Assembly (NCBI GenBank): GCA_040877415.1
Contig: JBBDNV010000175.1
Coordinates: forward strand, 1 to 12,582
Direction of reading: 5' to 3'
Length of the DNA: 12,582 nucleotides
Origin: JBBDNV01 sp040877415
GTDB taxonomy: Bacteria; Planctomycetota; Planctomycetia; Pirellulales; PALSA-1355
Shown: one piece after another, positions 1 to 6,518 of the stretch
Numbering within the stretch: position 1 is the first letter of the stretch
Layout of the letters: each line of letters starts with the position of its first letter
The notes under the pieces: generated by a model
Databases searched by the model: none
Told to the model about the DNA's origin: nothing
What the model saw: the letters and a program-made list of their open reading frames with translations, nothing else
Made by a program: the position numbers and the translations under genes

Positions 1-1274
1 AGCCCGAAGCCGGCGAGTTCTGGCCGCTTGCGCCCCCCAATTGGGAGGAAATGAAATTCACCCCCGAAGGCACCGAAGAGCTGGTACTCAAATGCCTGGT
101 GAACCGCGGCAGCGCCAGCGGCCGCGAGATCGCCGATCATATCGCCGTGTCGTTCGGATTGCTCAGCGAAGTGCTGGAGGGGCTGAAGGCCCGTCGCCTG
201 CTTGTGCTCCGCGGCGCCGCGCAGCTAGGCGATTATATCTACCAACTGACCGCAGATGGAATGGAAACCGCGAAACGTTATGCGTCCCAATGCGCCTACG
301 ACGGTCCGGCGCCGATCACGCTCGGGGACTACATCGACAGCGTCGAGGCCCAATCGATCCACAACCATCCGCCTACGTTTCCCGAAATTTCCAAGGTCTT
401 CGAAGACCTGGTGCTCTCCGAAAACATTCTGGATCAGGTCGGCCAGGCGATCCGCGCAGGCTACGGATTTTTTCTCTACGGCGACAGCGGCAACGGCAAG
501 ACCAGCATCGCGGAGCGCGTCTCGCGGGCATTTGGAAAAACCATCTGGATTCCGCGCAGCCTGAACATCGAAGGATCGATCATTCGGCTGTTCGATCCTT
601 GCAACCACGTTGAAGTGCCGCCGGAAAACAAGGACGGCCTGTACGACCAGTTGAAAATCGACCGCCGCTGGGTGCGCATCCGGCGGCCCACGATCCTGGT
701 CGGCGGAGAATTGACGATGGACCGCCTGGAGATTCGATCGGGAATCGCGCCGGGCGTCAACGAGGCCCCGCTCCAGTTGAAAAGCAACGGCGGGACCCTG
801 GTCGTCGACGACTTCGGCCGGCAACGCATGACCGCCGAGGAGCTGCTCAACCGCTGGATCGTTCCGCTCGACCGGCGCTACGACACACTGAATTTGCCCA
901 ACGGCAAGGCCATTCAGGTGCCGTTCGACCAACTGCTCATCTTTTCCACCAACATGGAGCCTCACGACCTGGCGGACGAGGCGTTTCTGCGCCGCATTCC
1001 CTACAAGATCCGGGTCGTCGATCCGACGGAAAGCGATTTCCGCCTGCTCTTCCAGCGAGAGGCCGCGCTGCACGGCATCGAGTATAACGAGCAATGCATC
1101 GACGAACTGATCAAGACCCACTACGTCGAAACCGGCAGGCCGCTGCGCTGTTGTCATGCGCGAGACTTGCTGCGACAGATCCGACACTACTGCCAGTTCA
1201 AGGGCTACCCGGTGGAGATGACCACCGAGCGCATGAACGTCGCGGTCCGCAATTACTTCGGGGCCGTCGGTTAG
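1..1274 (+). CDS. AAA+ ATPase with N-terminal winged-helix region (5' partial)
   Basis: ATP-driven protein of the AAA+ superfamily; its target is unknown. Numbering from the ATG at 51 (407 residues): residues 1-80 look like a winged-helix fold (GREIADHI, then a basic wing). Walker A is GDSGNGKT at 144-151, Walker B is TLVVDDFGR at 249-257, sensor 1 lies around IFSTN at 297-301, and ADEAFLRRIPYKI at 308-320 holds the arginine-finger region. A small helical C-terminal domain follows. The frame stays open upstream of 51 to the left edge, encoding PEAGEFWPLAPPNWEE with a tryptophan-rich, protein-like composition. The GGAGGAA before the ATG at 51 sits too close to act as a ribosome site. I therefore read the gene as running in from outside, with the internal ATG not the start. 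No partner gene is visible downstream. Helicase-loader-like or secretion-system ATPases are alternatives. Confidence 0.85.
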   Translation, partial: PEAGEFWPLAPPNWEEMKFTPEGTEELVLKCLVNRGSASGREIADHIAVSFGLLSEVLEGLKARRLLVLRGAAQLGDYIYQLTADGMETAKRYASQCAYDGPAPITLGDYIDSVEAQSIHNHPPTFPEISKVFEDLVLSENILDQVGQAIRAGYGFFLYGDSGNGKTSIAERVSRAFGKTIWIPRSLNIEGSIIRLFDPCNHVEVPPENKDGLYDQLKIDRRWVRIRRPTILVGGELTMDRLEIRSGIAPGVNEAPLQLKSNGGTLVVDDFGRQRMTAEELLNRWIVPLDRRYDTLNLPNGKAIQVPFDQLLIFSTNMEPHDLADEAFLRRIPYKIRVVDPTESDFRLLFQREAALHGIEYNEQCIDELIKTHYVETGRPLRCCHARDLLRQIRHYCQFKGYPVEMTTERMNVAVRNYFGAVG

Positions 1275-1342
1275 TCGCTTGCGGCGCGAAAAAGCCGAAG
1301 GTCTCCACATTTTTTAAGCGAAAAATCCCACGCGCGGACCCC

Positions 1343-1362
1343 GAATGCGCAAACGCGCATTC
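1343..1362. terminator. Perfect 8-bp stem-loop downstream of the AAA+ gene
   Basis: GAATGCGC and GCGCATTC form a perfect 8-bp stem around an AAAC loop, about 70 bases past the ATPase stop. No T-run follows, so it is either a weak or Rho-assisted terminator, or an RNA-end stabiliser. An AT-rich stretch with ATTTTT/AAAAAT arms lies just before it at 1309-1326. Confidence 0.4.
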
Positions 1363-1397
1363 TCAATCGGGCGCAGTGCCCCGACATGTCTCGGGGG

Positions 1398-1426
1398 CTG
1401 TCATCCGCCCTCACTGCGGGTATGAT
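1398..1426 (+). promoter_or_regulatory. Candidate sigma70-type promoter for the response regulator
   Basis: CTGTCA (1398-1403, 4 of 6 to TTGACA) is 17 bases before TATGAT (1421-1426, 5 of 6 to TATAAT). It would give a leader of roughly 115 bases to the ATG at 1547. The match is to the E. coli consensus only; planctomycete promoters are poorly defined. Confidence 0.33.
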
Positions 1427-1546
1427 ACGAGTACAAGCGGGTCGAGGGGCTCTCGTTTCGGGACGAAGCGGCGACCCTGTTGATCTTTCTGGCGGTCGGC
1501 GCGGCTGGCCGATGCGCTCCAAAACGTCTAGTTGTGGGGAGAGTCT

Positions 1547-2182
1547 ATGAGCGTCAAAGTGTTAGTCGCCGATGACCACGAGGTCGTGCGCACCGGGCTG
1601 GCGAGTTTGTTGGCCGGTTCGGACGTGAAAATCGTCGCCGAGGCTGCCAATGGGGCGGAAGCCGTCAAGTTGGCGATGAAGCACAAACCGGACGTCGCGC
1701 TGTTGGATATTCGCATGCCCGATTCCGACGGCCTGGAGGCGCTCGAAAAGATTCACCGCCAGTTGCCCAACACGCGCGTCGTGATGCTCTCGACCTACGA
1801 CAATCCGACCTACGTGGCCCGGGCCGTCGCCCTGGGAGCCTGCGACTACGTGCTTAAGGGCGCCAGCCGGCAGGAATTGATCTCAACGATTACCGGCGCC
1901 GCGGCGGGCAAGGCGCCCTCGCCACGCGGCGAGCTGTACAGGGTCGCCGGCGCAATGAGCAAAAACCCTCCGATCAACAGCAGTAAAGACATTCCCTTGA
2001 CGGTTCGCGAAAATCAGGTGCTGCGCCATGTGGCACTCGGCTTGAGCAACAAGGAAATCGGCCGCTCCTTGACCATCAGCATCGAGACGGTCAAGGAACA
2101 CGTGCAGAACATCCTGCGCAAGATCGCGGTGACCGACCGCACTCAGGCGGCCGTCTGGGCGGTACGCAAGGGACTCGTCTAA
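1547..2182 (+). CDS. NarL/LuxR-family response regulator
   Basis: Two-component DNA-binding regulator, 211 residues, the usual length for the NarL/FixJ type. The receiver domain spans about residues 3-118: acidic pair D9/D10, phosphoacceptor D54 in LLDIRMPDSDG, S82 in MLSTYD, and K104 in YVLKGA. A linker is followed by a LuxR-type HTH at about 150-211, with LTVRENQVLR, the helix-turn-helix GLSNKEIGRSL, and recognition helix SIETVKEHVQNILRK. I place the start at the ATG at 1547, with GGGGAG at 1536-1541 five bases upstream, rather than at an in-frame TTG at 1532. No histidine kinase is adjacent, so it is an orphan regulator here. Its 3' end converges on xerC with a 20-base gap. The input signal and target genes are not visible. 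Confidence 0.93.
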   Translation: MSVKVLVADDHEVVRTGLASLLAGSDVKIVAEAANGAEAVKLAMKHKPDVALLDIRMPDSDGLEALEKIHRQLPNTRVVMLSTYDNPTYVARAVALGACDYVLKGASRQELISTITGAAAGKAPSPRGELYRVAGAMSKNPPINSSKDIPLTVRENQVLRHVALGLSNKEIGRSLTISIETVKEHVQNILRKIAVTDRTQAAVWAVRKGLV

Positions 2183-2191
2183 CGGAAGACT

Positions 2192-2220
2192 CACCCGTCG
2201 CGTCAGCGAGCGCGCGGGTG
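2192..2220. terminator. Stem-loop between convergent response regulator and xerC
   Basis: CACCCG-T-CGCG (2192-2202) pairs with CGCG-CGGGTG (2211-2220): ten base pairs with one bulged T and an 8-base loop. It begins 10 bases after the regulator stop and overlaps the last codons of xerC. No T-run follows. It could end transcription from either side. Confidence 0.42.
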
Positions 2221-3102
2221 TGCCCGCTCGTAGACGGCCCGCAGGCCGGCCGTGCTCACGTGCGTGTAGATCTGCGTGGTCACGAGGCTTTTGTGCCCCA
2301 ACAATTCCTGCACGCTGCGGATGTCCGCGCCGCGGTCGAGCAGGTGCGTGGCAAAACTGTGCCGCAGCGTGTGCGGCGTCGTGCGCCGATCGAGACCGGT
2401 CGTTTTCAGATACTTTTCCAACAGCCGCCCGACGCTGCGCGTCGTGAGCCGGCGGCCGAACTTGTTGACAAACACGGGAGCGCCGGCTCCGTTTTTTTCG
2501 CCGGGTGCCAGACGCCGCACGCTCAGCCAATGCGTTAGCGCCCGAGCGGCGAACGAGCCGACCGGCGCGATCCGCTCGCGCCGTCCCTTGCCGCGCACCC
2601 GCAGCGCGCCGCCGGGTAGATCGAGATCCGAGTCGTTCAAGCCGGCCAGCTCGCTGACCCGCAGCCCGGCCGCGTACAGCACTTCGAATAGGGCCCGGTC
2701 GCGCAGCCCGAAGGCCTCGCCCGCCGGCGGAGCGCCCAGCAAACGCTCGACGTCTTCGGAGGAAAGAAAATGCGGCAGCGTCCGGGCCTTGCGCGGATTG
2801 CGCAGCGGCTTGGCCGGATTCGACTTGGTCCAGCCTTCGCGCTGACCAAATCGAAAAAAGCTGCGCAGCGAAGCCAGCCGCCGGGCAATCGTGGTGTTCG
2901 CGTAACCGGCTTCGTGCAGCGCAGCAATGTAGCCGCGCAATTCGACGGTGCCGACTTCCCCCGGCGGCGGCGTGCGGCCTTGCAGTTGCGTCAAGTATTC
3001 GACCAAGGCCGTGAAGTCTTCCCGGTAGCTCTTGATCGTCAGCTCCGAGGCGTTGCGTTCGACCCGCAAATACTTCAGGAACCGGGTGACGGCGGTTTGC
3101 AT
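2203..3102 (-). CDS. xerC: Tyrosine recombinase XerC/XerD
   Basis: Site-specific recombinase of the Xer type, expected to resolve chromosome dimers at dif near the division plane. It has 299 residues, the standard Xer length. The N-terminal SAM-like DNA-binding domain covers about 1-95 (FLKYLRVERNASELTIKSY) and the catalytic domain about 108-299. All six catalytic positions are present: R148 (AAGLRVSEL), K172 (GKGRRER), H244 and R247 (HTLRHSFATHLL), H270 (LLGHKS) and nucleophile Y279 (TQIYTHVS). It lies 45 bases downstream of the 84-aa gene at 3148-3402 on the same strand, so co-transcription is likely. I see no clear ribosome site before this ATG. XerC and XerD cannot be separated confidently from the sequence. 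Integron or phage integrase is unlikely, because length and motif spacing are those of housekeeping Xer and no mobile genes flank it. Confidence 0.94.
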   Translation of the reverse strand: MQTAVTRFLKYLRVERNASELTIKSYREDFTALVEYLTQLQGRTPPPGEVGTVELRGYIAALHEAGYANTTIARRLASLRSFFRFGQREGWTKSNPAKPLRNPRKARTLPHFLSSEDVERLLGAPPAGEAFGLRDRALFEVLYAAGLRVSELAGLNDSDLDLPGGALRVRGKGRRERIAPVGSFAARALTHWLSVRRLAPGEKNGAGAPVFVNKFGRRLTTRSVGRLLEKYLKTTGLDRRTTPHTLRHSFATHLLDRGADIRSVQELLGHKSLVTTQIYTHVSTAGLRAVYERAHPRAR

Positions 3103-3147
3103 GCGACGGGCTGTTGATGGACCGCCGGACGGCTGGCAGGGCGAATG

Positions 3148-3402
3148 TCAGAACAATTCGTCCGCGTCGGCGTCGCTCGGCAGCGGCAGGTCAAAACGGC
3201 GGGACGGCACGGTCGCTTTGCGGCTCTCTTGACGAATTTTCTGGCTCAGCACGGCGGCATCGTACCAGGTGAAGCTCAGTTCCGGATTCGAGGCATAACG
3301 TCCCAGCACACGCAAGGTTTCGGCGCGGCTGGAGTCGTCGTACAGGAAGACGTAACGCTCCGCGCCTTTCACCAGGGCCAGGACGTTGATGTCTTGATTC
3401 AC
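3148..3402 (-). CDS. Conserved small planctomycete-type protein, function unknown
   Basis: An 84-residue protein I recognise only as a type of small planctomycete protein; no function is known to me. It opens with a compact mixed alpha/beta-looking region (NVLALVKGAERYVFLYDD, then SRAETLRVLGRYASNPELSF) and ends in a polar, acidic tail (LPLPSDADADELF). The start is taken as GTG at 3402, because AAGGAG (3411-3416 on the minus strand) lies 8 bases upstream. The reading frame continues further upstream, but its composition becomes arbitrary there. There are no cysteines, no signal peptide and no membrane segment, so it is probably cytoplasmic. It precedes xerC by 45 bases on the same strand, which suggests one transcript. 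A role linked to recombination or cell division is possible but is inferred from position only. Confidence 0.72.
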   Translation of the reverse strand: MNQDINVLALVKGAERYVFLYDDSSRAETLRVLGRYASNPELSFTWYDAAVLSQKIRQESRKATVPSRRFDLPLPSDADADELF

Positions 3403-3958
3403 GGCCGATTCTCCTTCAGGGGCGCGCGTCGAGGGTTGGGGCGGGTTGTGGCGTGTGACCGGGCCTTGCCGCTCTCGCCCAGTTGCTCCAACCCTACATA
3501 TCGGCCGTTTGACCGGTGCTTCACGACTCTGTGTTTGTCCACCGCGATCATCGCGCCTTGCGACTGGCGCATTGAACCTGTTTGAATGAGCCCAATAACG
3601 TCGCCGCTCTGCTTGAGATATGGACACTTGCGGCGCCGCGCGATGGAGGTGACCCTCTAAAACAACCCTACGTTGAAATTCCTCGTGAAAGCGCGCTGGC
3701 GGTTGCGGCGCAGTCGCACACCTGCGCGCACCATCAAGAACGAACAGACAGCCCCTTGCGGTTATGAGGGTCGTGCCGATCAGCCCAATGTGGCGACCTC
3801 CTGGGGAGCGGCCGTGCGCATACGACACGTCGGCAGCTTTGGGTCGGCGCACCGAGCGTGTCGACGATCTCCCGTACGATCGTCGAGCTGGCTTGCCGCA
3901 TATCGCTAGCAGCGTCAACGCGCGCCCGCGAGCGGGCCGCGGATGTCCCGGACCCGGT
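3403..3958. other. Gene-free intergenic region of about 556 bases
   Basis: This stretch holds the ribosome site of the 3402 gene at its left end and the post-bshB1 stem-loop at its right end. Open frames cross it, but their translations are arginine-, proline- and alanine-rich without domain character. I see no tRNA, no terminal inverted repeats and no convincing small gene. The minus frame around 3790-3905 could be a decayed coding remnant, but I cannot name it. Confidence 0.5.
3924..3937. terminator. GC-rich stem-loop downstream of bshB1
   Basis: GCCCG, loop CGAG, CGGGC form a perfect 5-bp stem about 22 bases past the deacetylase stop on the minus strand. It is short and lacks a T-run, so this is only a candidate terminator. 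Confidence 0.28.
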
Positions 3959-4669
3959 TCAGGCCAAATCCCGCAGGCTCGCCAGGCCGACCGGCTCGCG
4001 GCTGGCAAACGGTTCGCCGTAATCCGTGCCGATCGACCAGCCCCAAAAAGCCGCCTGGTCGCGCAGCCGATCCAAAAAAGTTGGCGGCTGACTGGGCCGG
4101 CCGGTGATGAATTGGCTCCGGTAGCACTCGATGGCCGCCCGCTTTTTCTCCCACACGCCGCTGATATCGAGCACGAAGGCCGGCTTTTCCACCAGCCGCA
4201 GGTGCACGCAGTAGTAGTACACAATCCGCTGGGGATAATGCGGCGCGCCGGGCAAGTCGGTCTTGGTCAATTTCGACCAGAACCGGGCCGCTTCCACCAG
4301 CTCGGCGGCGGCGAGGTGGTCCGGATGGGCGTCGATCCAATACGGCGCAAACAGCAACCGCGGCCGGAGCTGCCGAAACGCGCCGGCCAGCGCGTGCCGC
4401 GCTTCGAGCGTGGCCCGCAAACTGCGATTCACAAGTCCCAGGTTGCCGCGCCAATCGAGGCCCAGGATCTGGCTGGCCGCGGCCGTTTCGCGGGCCCGAA
4501 TCTCCGGGCTGCCGTGCGGCGTCGGCTCTCCGTCGGTCAAATCGAGCACGCCCACGCGGCAGCCATCGGCCTTCAGTCGCAGAATGGCGCCGCCGGCGCC
4601 CAATTCGGCGTCGTCCGGATGGGGCGCGACCACGAGCGCGTCCAGCGGCGTGGGGTTGTCGATCATCAT
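3959..4669 (-). CDS. bshB1: BshB1-type N-acetylglucosaminyl-malate deacetylase (PIG-L/LmbE family)
   Basis: Zinc-dependent deacetylase of the LmbE/PIG-L fold. BshB1 enzymes remove acetate from GlcNAc-malate in bacillithiol synthesis. It has 236 residues, the usual BshB1 length. The metal and catalytic residues are in place: APHPDDAELGAGG at 15-27 (H17 and D20 as ligands, D19 as likely base) and DAHPDHLAAAEL at 113-124 with H118 as third ligand. YPQRIVYYY (145-153) and a C-terminal GTDYGEPFASREP (214-226) fit BshB1 rather than mycothiol MshB. The minus strand offers two successive ATGs, at 4669 and 4666. The first overlaps the upstream stop as ATGA, implying coupled translation with the 84-aa gene. 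Neither bshA nor bshC is in the window, so bacillithiol production is inferred, and a role on another GlcNAc conjugate remains possible. Confidence 0.9.
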   Translation of the reverse strand: MMIDNPTPLDALVVAPHPDDAELGAGGAILRLKADGCRVGVLDLTDGEPTPHGSPEIRARETAAASQILGLDWRGNLGLVNRSLRATLEARHALAGAFRQLRPRLLFAPYWIDAHPDHLAAAELVEAARFWSKLTKTDLPGAPHYPQRIVYYYCVHLRLVEKPAFVLDISGVWEKKRAAIECYRSQFITGRPSQPPTFLDRLRDQAAFWGWSIGTDYGEPFASREPVGLASLRDLA

Positions 4670-4920
4670 GCGCGATCGTCCTTGGCCCGCGCTAGCTCCG
4701 TTTGCAGAAAGACCCGTTCGCGCGGCGTCAATTGAGCGAGGGCCGCGGGATCGAGCTCTGTGGTCCCGTCGATTCGCGCCCCGCCGCCGGTGGCGGAGTC
4801 CAACGCACCGCAAAACGACGCCCCCACCAGGCTCGCGCCCACGAGGCAAGGCCGGCGCACGGCCCCGCAGACGCGCACTTTCCACGGCGAATTGTTGCTC
4901 TTCGGCGCGCGCTCGCCCAT
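4666..4920 (-). CDS. Hypothetical 84-aa protein coupled to bshB1
   Basis: Small protein of unknown function. Its TGA stop overlaps the bshB1 start as ATGA, which is the best argument that it is real. The N-terminal part is basic with three cysteines (C18, C25, C37) and a small-residue stretch with repeated LVGAS units at about 27-36. The C-terminal part (LDPAALAQLTPRERVFLQTELARAK, about 57-80) reads as an amphipathic helix pair rich in Ala, Leu and charged residues. The start is set at the ATG at 4920, but no good ribosome site precedes it, so the true start could be a little upstream, for example at an in-frame TTG. The frame stays open far upstream, but beyond about 4960 it is only the antisense of the zinc-ribbon gene. 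I do not recognise a domain. Confidence 0.5.
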   Translation of the reverse strand: MGERAPKSNNSPWKVRVCGAVRRPCLVGASLVGASFCGALDSATGGGARIDGTTELDPAALAQLTPRERVFLQTELARAKDDRA

Positions 4921-5030
4921 GGTCGGCCATTGATGGGCCGCGACCAACTGTTGACCGGGCGGAAGCGGATTGCGGGTCGAATGCGTCAAGTTCGTGCGGC
5001 ACCCCTGGCGTTGCTCGGCCGTGCAAACGC

Positions 5031-5045
5031 CAGCTAATATAGCTG
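5031..5045. promoter_or_regulatory. Perfect AT-rich palindrome in a divergent promoter region
   Basis: CAGCTA-ATA-TAGCTG is a perfect inverted repeat with 6-base arms in the 174-base gap between the divergent 84-aa/bshB1 unit and the zinc-ribbon gene. It contains -10-like hexamers on both strands: TAATAT on plus, and TATATT on minus (5 of 6). It may be an operator or a shared promoter core. The matching -35 boxes are poor. Confidence 0.35.
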
Positions 5046-5094
5046 ATTCCCAGCGCGATCGATGGCCGGCCGGCTCGCGGCGTGGATGGTGTTT

Positions 5095-5508
5095 ATGGCG
5101 CTCTTCGAATTTGTTTGCCCTCATTGTAGCGGACGGTTCGAGCTCGAAAATCCACCGGCCGGCGGGCAGGCGGCTTGCCCGCTTTGCAGCCGGACGCTGG
5201 CGATTCCCGAGTTGCCGCGGGAGGATGAAGAAACCGGCGGCGCGGTCGATGACGCGAACGAAATCGAGGTCGGCGTCGTCGGCCGGGGTGACGTCGAGGC
5301 ACAGCCGGTGGCGTTCGACGTCGGCGAGCTGGCGCCCTTGGAACTGCTGTCCGGCCGCGACCGATCGAAAGTTCGCCAAGTCGAACCCGTCGTCAAGCCC
5401 TTGAGCCGCGAGGAAAAAGAACGCCGCCGGCAGATCCGCAGCCTCGCGTGGATGATCGGCGGAGCCGTGCTGTTGGCGATCGCGGCCGCCGTGCTCAGCA
5501 GATTCTAA
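5095..5508 (+). CDS. Zinc-ribbon protein with C-terminal membrane anchor
   Basis: Small tail-anchored protein, 137 residues from the ATG at 5095. The N-terminus is a two-knuckle zinc ribbon: C8 and C11 in CPHC, C28 and C31 in CPLC, set 16 residues apart. A long acidic, probably disordered linker follows (about 40-100; EDEETGGAVDDANE). Next comes a basic juxtamembrane helix (SREEKERRRQIRSLAW) and one hydrophobic segment, MIGGAVLLAIAAAVLSRF, ending at the last residue. The charge pattern suggests the ribbon faces the cytoplasm. ATGs at 5062 and 5086 are alternative starts. I favour 5095 because the recognisable protein begins MALFEFVCPHC and leaves a plausible leader after the AT-rich element at 5031-5045. 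The ligand is unknown; such ribbons may bind nucleic acid or protein. It converges with mtdC, with 14 bases between stops. Confidence 0.72.
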   Translation: MALFEFVCPHCSGRFELENPPAGGQAACPLCSRTLAIPELPREDEETGGAVDDANEIEVGVVGRGDVEAQPVAFDVGELAPLELLSGRDRSKVRQVEPVVKPLSREEKERRRQIRSLAWMIGGAVLLAIAAAVLSRF

Positions 5509-5522
5509 AGAATTCAATCAGC

Positions 5523-6401
5523 TCAGACGGCAATCTGCTGCCCGATGCGAAAGATTTCTTCCGCGTCTAATACTTGATCGTTGGCTTCGAAGAGTTGACG
5601 AATCGCGGCTTTGTGGATCTTCATCTTGGTTTTACCCACGCCGAAGGCCCCGTAGCAGGTCATGCCGTCTCGCTCGACGCCCCCGTCGGTCACGTCGACG
5701 CCGGCCAGCCCCAGTGGCGGCACGGCGCTCAGATCAATGGCCACTCGGAGGCTCCGGCTTTTGGCGCGGGCCGCTCGAGAGACGAGTTCGACCCCGGGAG
5801 CGCCGGCGGCGATCAGGATTTGCGCCGTCTCGAGCGCCGCGGCCATCTGGGCCGGCGAGGTCGTTTCGATCGCAGTCACTTCGACGCCGCTGGTGCGCGC
5901 AGCCACCGCCTGACAGACGGCTTCGGCGCGCGCCCGACTGCGCGATCCCACCCGGACTCGAGACCCCTCACGCGCCAACAGGCGAACGACGCGCGAACCG
6001 ACCGGACCGGTGGCCGCCAGGACCAGCGCATCGGAGCCTTCGAGCGAGCCATGTTTGGCGGCGGTCAACACGGCCGCCGCGGCCGTTGTGTTGGCGCCAT
6101 TCGAGTCGAGCATCACCGACACCCGAATGGAGCCGAAGAAGGTCTTCTCGACTTGCGCCAAAATGGCTTCGCCGGCCGAAACGTCGGACCCGCCAATGAA
6201 TATCGCCGTGTCGCCGAGATCGTCGGCTCCGCGCGTAAACATGGCGCCGTACACCAGGTCGCGAACCTGCGCGACCTGGACGCCGCCGTGACGCAGCAGA
6301 TGCTCGAGACCCTCCACGCCCGAATCGACGGCCACCACGCTGTCGAACACGCTGGGCTGAAGGTCGGTGTCCAACTGCACCAGGATTTTCGGCATGGTCA
6401 T
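5523..6401 (-). CDS. mtdC: NAD(P)-dependent methylene-H4MPT dehydrogenase (MtdC/MtdB-like)
   Basis: Oxidises methylene-tetrahydromethanopterin to methenyl-H4MPT in the cytoplasm, the second step of H4MPT-linked formaldehyde oxidation. It has 292 residues, close to MtdA/MtdB length. The N-terminal half carries the family signatures DLVYGAMFTRG (48-58), DTAIFIGGSD (64-73) and MLDSNGANTTAAA (97-109). The C-terminal Rossmann half has the glycine motif AATGPVGSRVVRLL (129-142), then VRVGSRSRARAE (149-160), whose basic residues after the second strand suggest NADP preference (inference). The start is taken as the first of two ATGs (6401), with GAGG about 9 bases upstream; the second ATG is at 6395. 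It lies 117 bases downstream of fae on the same strand. Planctomycete enzymes of this family have been characterised as MtdC, acting on methylene-H4MPT with NADP. Assignment to MtdC over MtdB rests on likely lineage. Confidence 0.9.
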   Translation of the reverse strand: MTMPKILVQLDTDLQPSVFDSVVAVDSGVEGLEHLLRHGGVQVAQVRDLVYGAMFTRGADDLGDTAIFIGGSDVSAGEAILAQVEKTFFGSIRVSVMLDSNGANTTAAAAVLTAAKHGSLEGSDALVLAATGPVGSRVVRLLAREGSRVRVGSRSRARAEAVCQAVAARTSGVEVTAIETTSPAQMAAALETAQILIAAGAPGVELVSRAARAKSRSLRVAIDLSAVPPLGLAGVDVTDGGVERDGMTCYGAFGVGKTKMKIHKAAIRQLFEANDQVLDAEEIFRIGQQIAV

Positions 6402-6420
6402 GGGCCCGGCCCTCGATCGC

Positions 6421-6436
6421 TGCGCCAGGCGGCGCA
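6421..6436 (-). promoter_or_regulatory. Small stem-loop in the mtdC leader
   Basis: TGCGCC and GGCGCA form a perfect 6-bp stem on a 4-base loop, ending 20 bases before the mtdC start. It could affect ribosome loading or RNA stability. Confidence 0.3.
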
Positions 6437-6455
6437 CCGGCCCGCTATGCCGGCA

Positions 6456-6483
6456 GCCCACGGACTATTGAGCGTCTGTGGGC
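6456..6483 (-). promoter_or_regulatory. Strong stem-loop between fae and mtdC
   Basis: GCCCACGGAC (6456-6465) and GTCTGTGGGC (6474-6483) form a 10-bp stem with one G-T wobble and an 8-base loop. It begins 36 bases after the fae stop and ends about 55 bases before the mtdC start. There is no T-run on the minus strand. It is more likely a processing, stabilising or attenuating element giving more fae than mtdC transcript than a full terminator. Confidence 0.5.
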
Positions 6484-6518
6484 CGCGCGGGTTCCCTGCG
6501 CCCTTTGGCATAGGAGCC

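Noticed and set aside
225..1310. 361-codon minus-strand frame opposite the AAA+ gene
   Set aside because: Antisense to Walker A and Walker B motifs of a clear ATPase; composition typical of a mirror frame.
2203..3102. The tyrosine recombinase as an integrase of a mobile element
   Set aside because: Length and motif spacing are those of housekeeping XerC/D. No att-like direct repeats, tRNA, excisionase or cargo genes lie nearby.
3403..4224. N-terminal extension of the 84-aa gene upstream of 3402 in the same minus-strand frame
   Set aside because: The extension crosses the gap and runs antisense or out of frame to bshB1, has arbitrary composition, and a good ribosome site lies right before the GTG at 3402.
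3764..4735. 323-codon plus-strand frame opposite bshB1
   Set aside because: Antisense to the deacetylase with its intact metal motifs; no family features of its own.
4921..5517. Long N-terminal extension of the bshB1-coupled gene
   Set aside because: Beyond about 4960 the frame is only the antisense of the zinc-ribbon gene, whose cysteine pairs and membrane segment are clearly coding on the plus strand.
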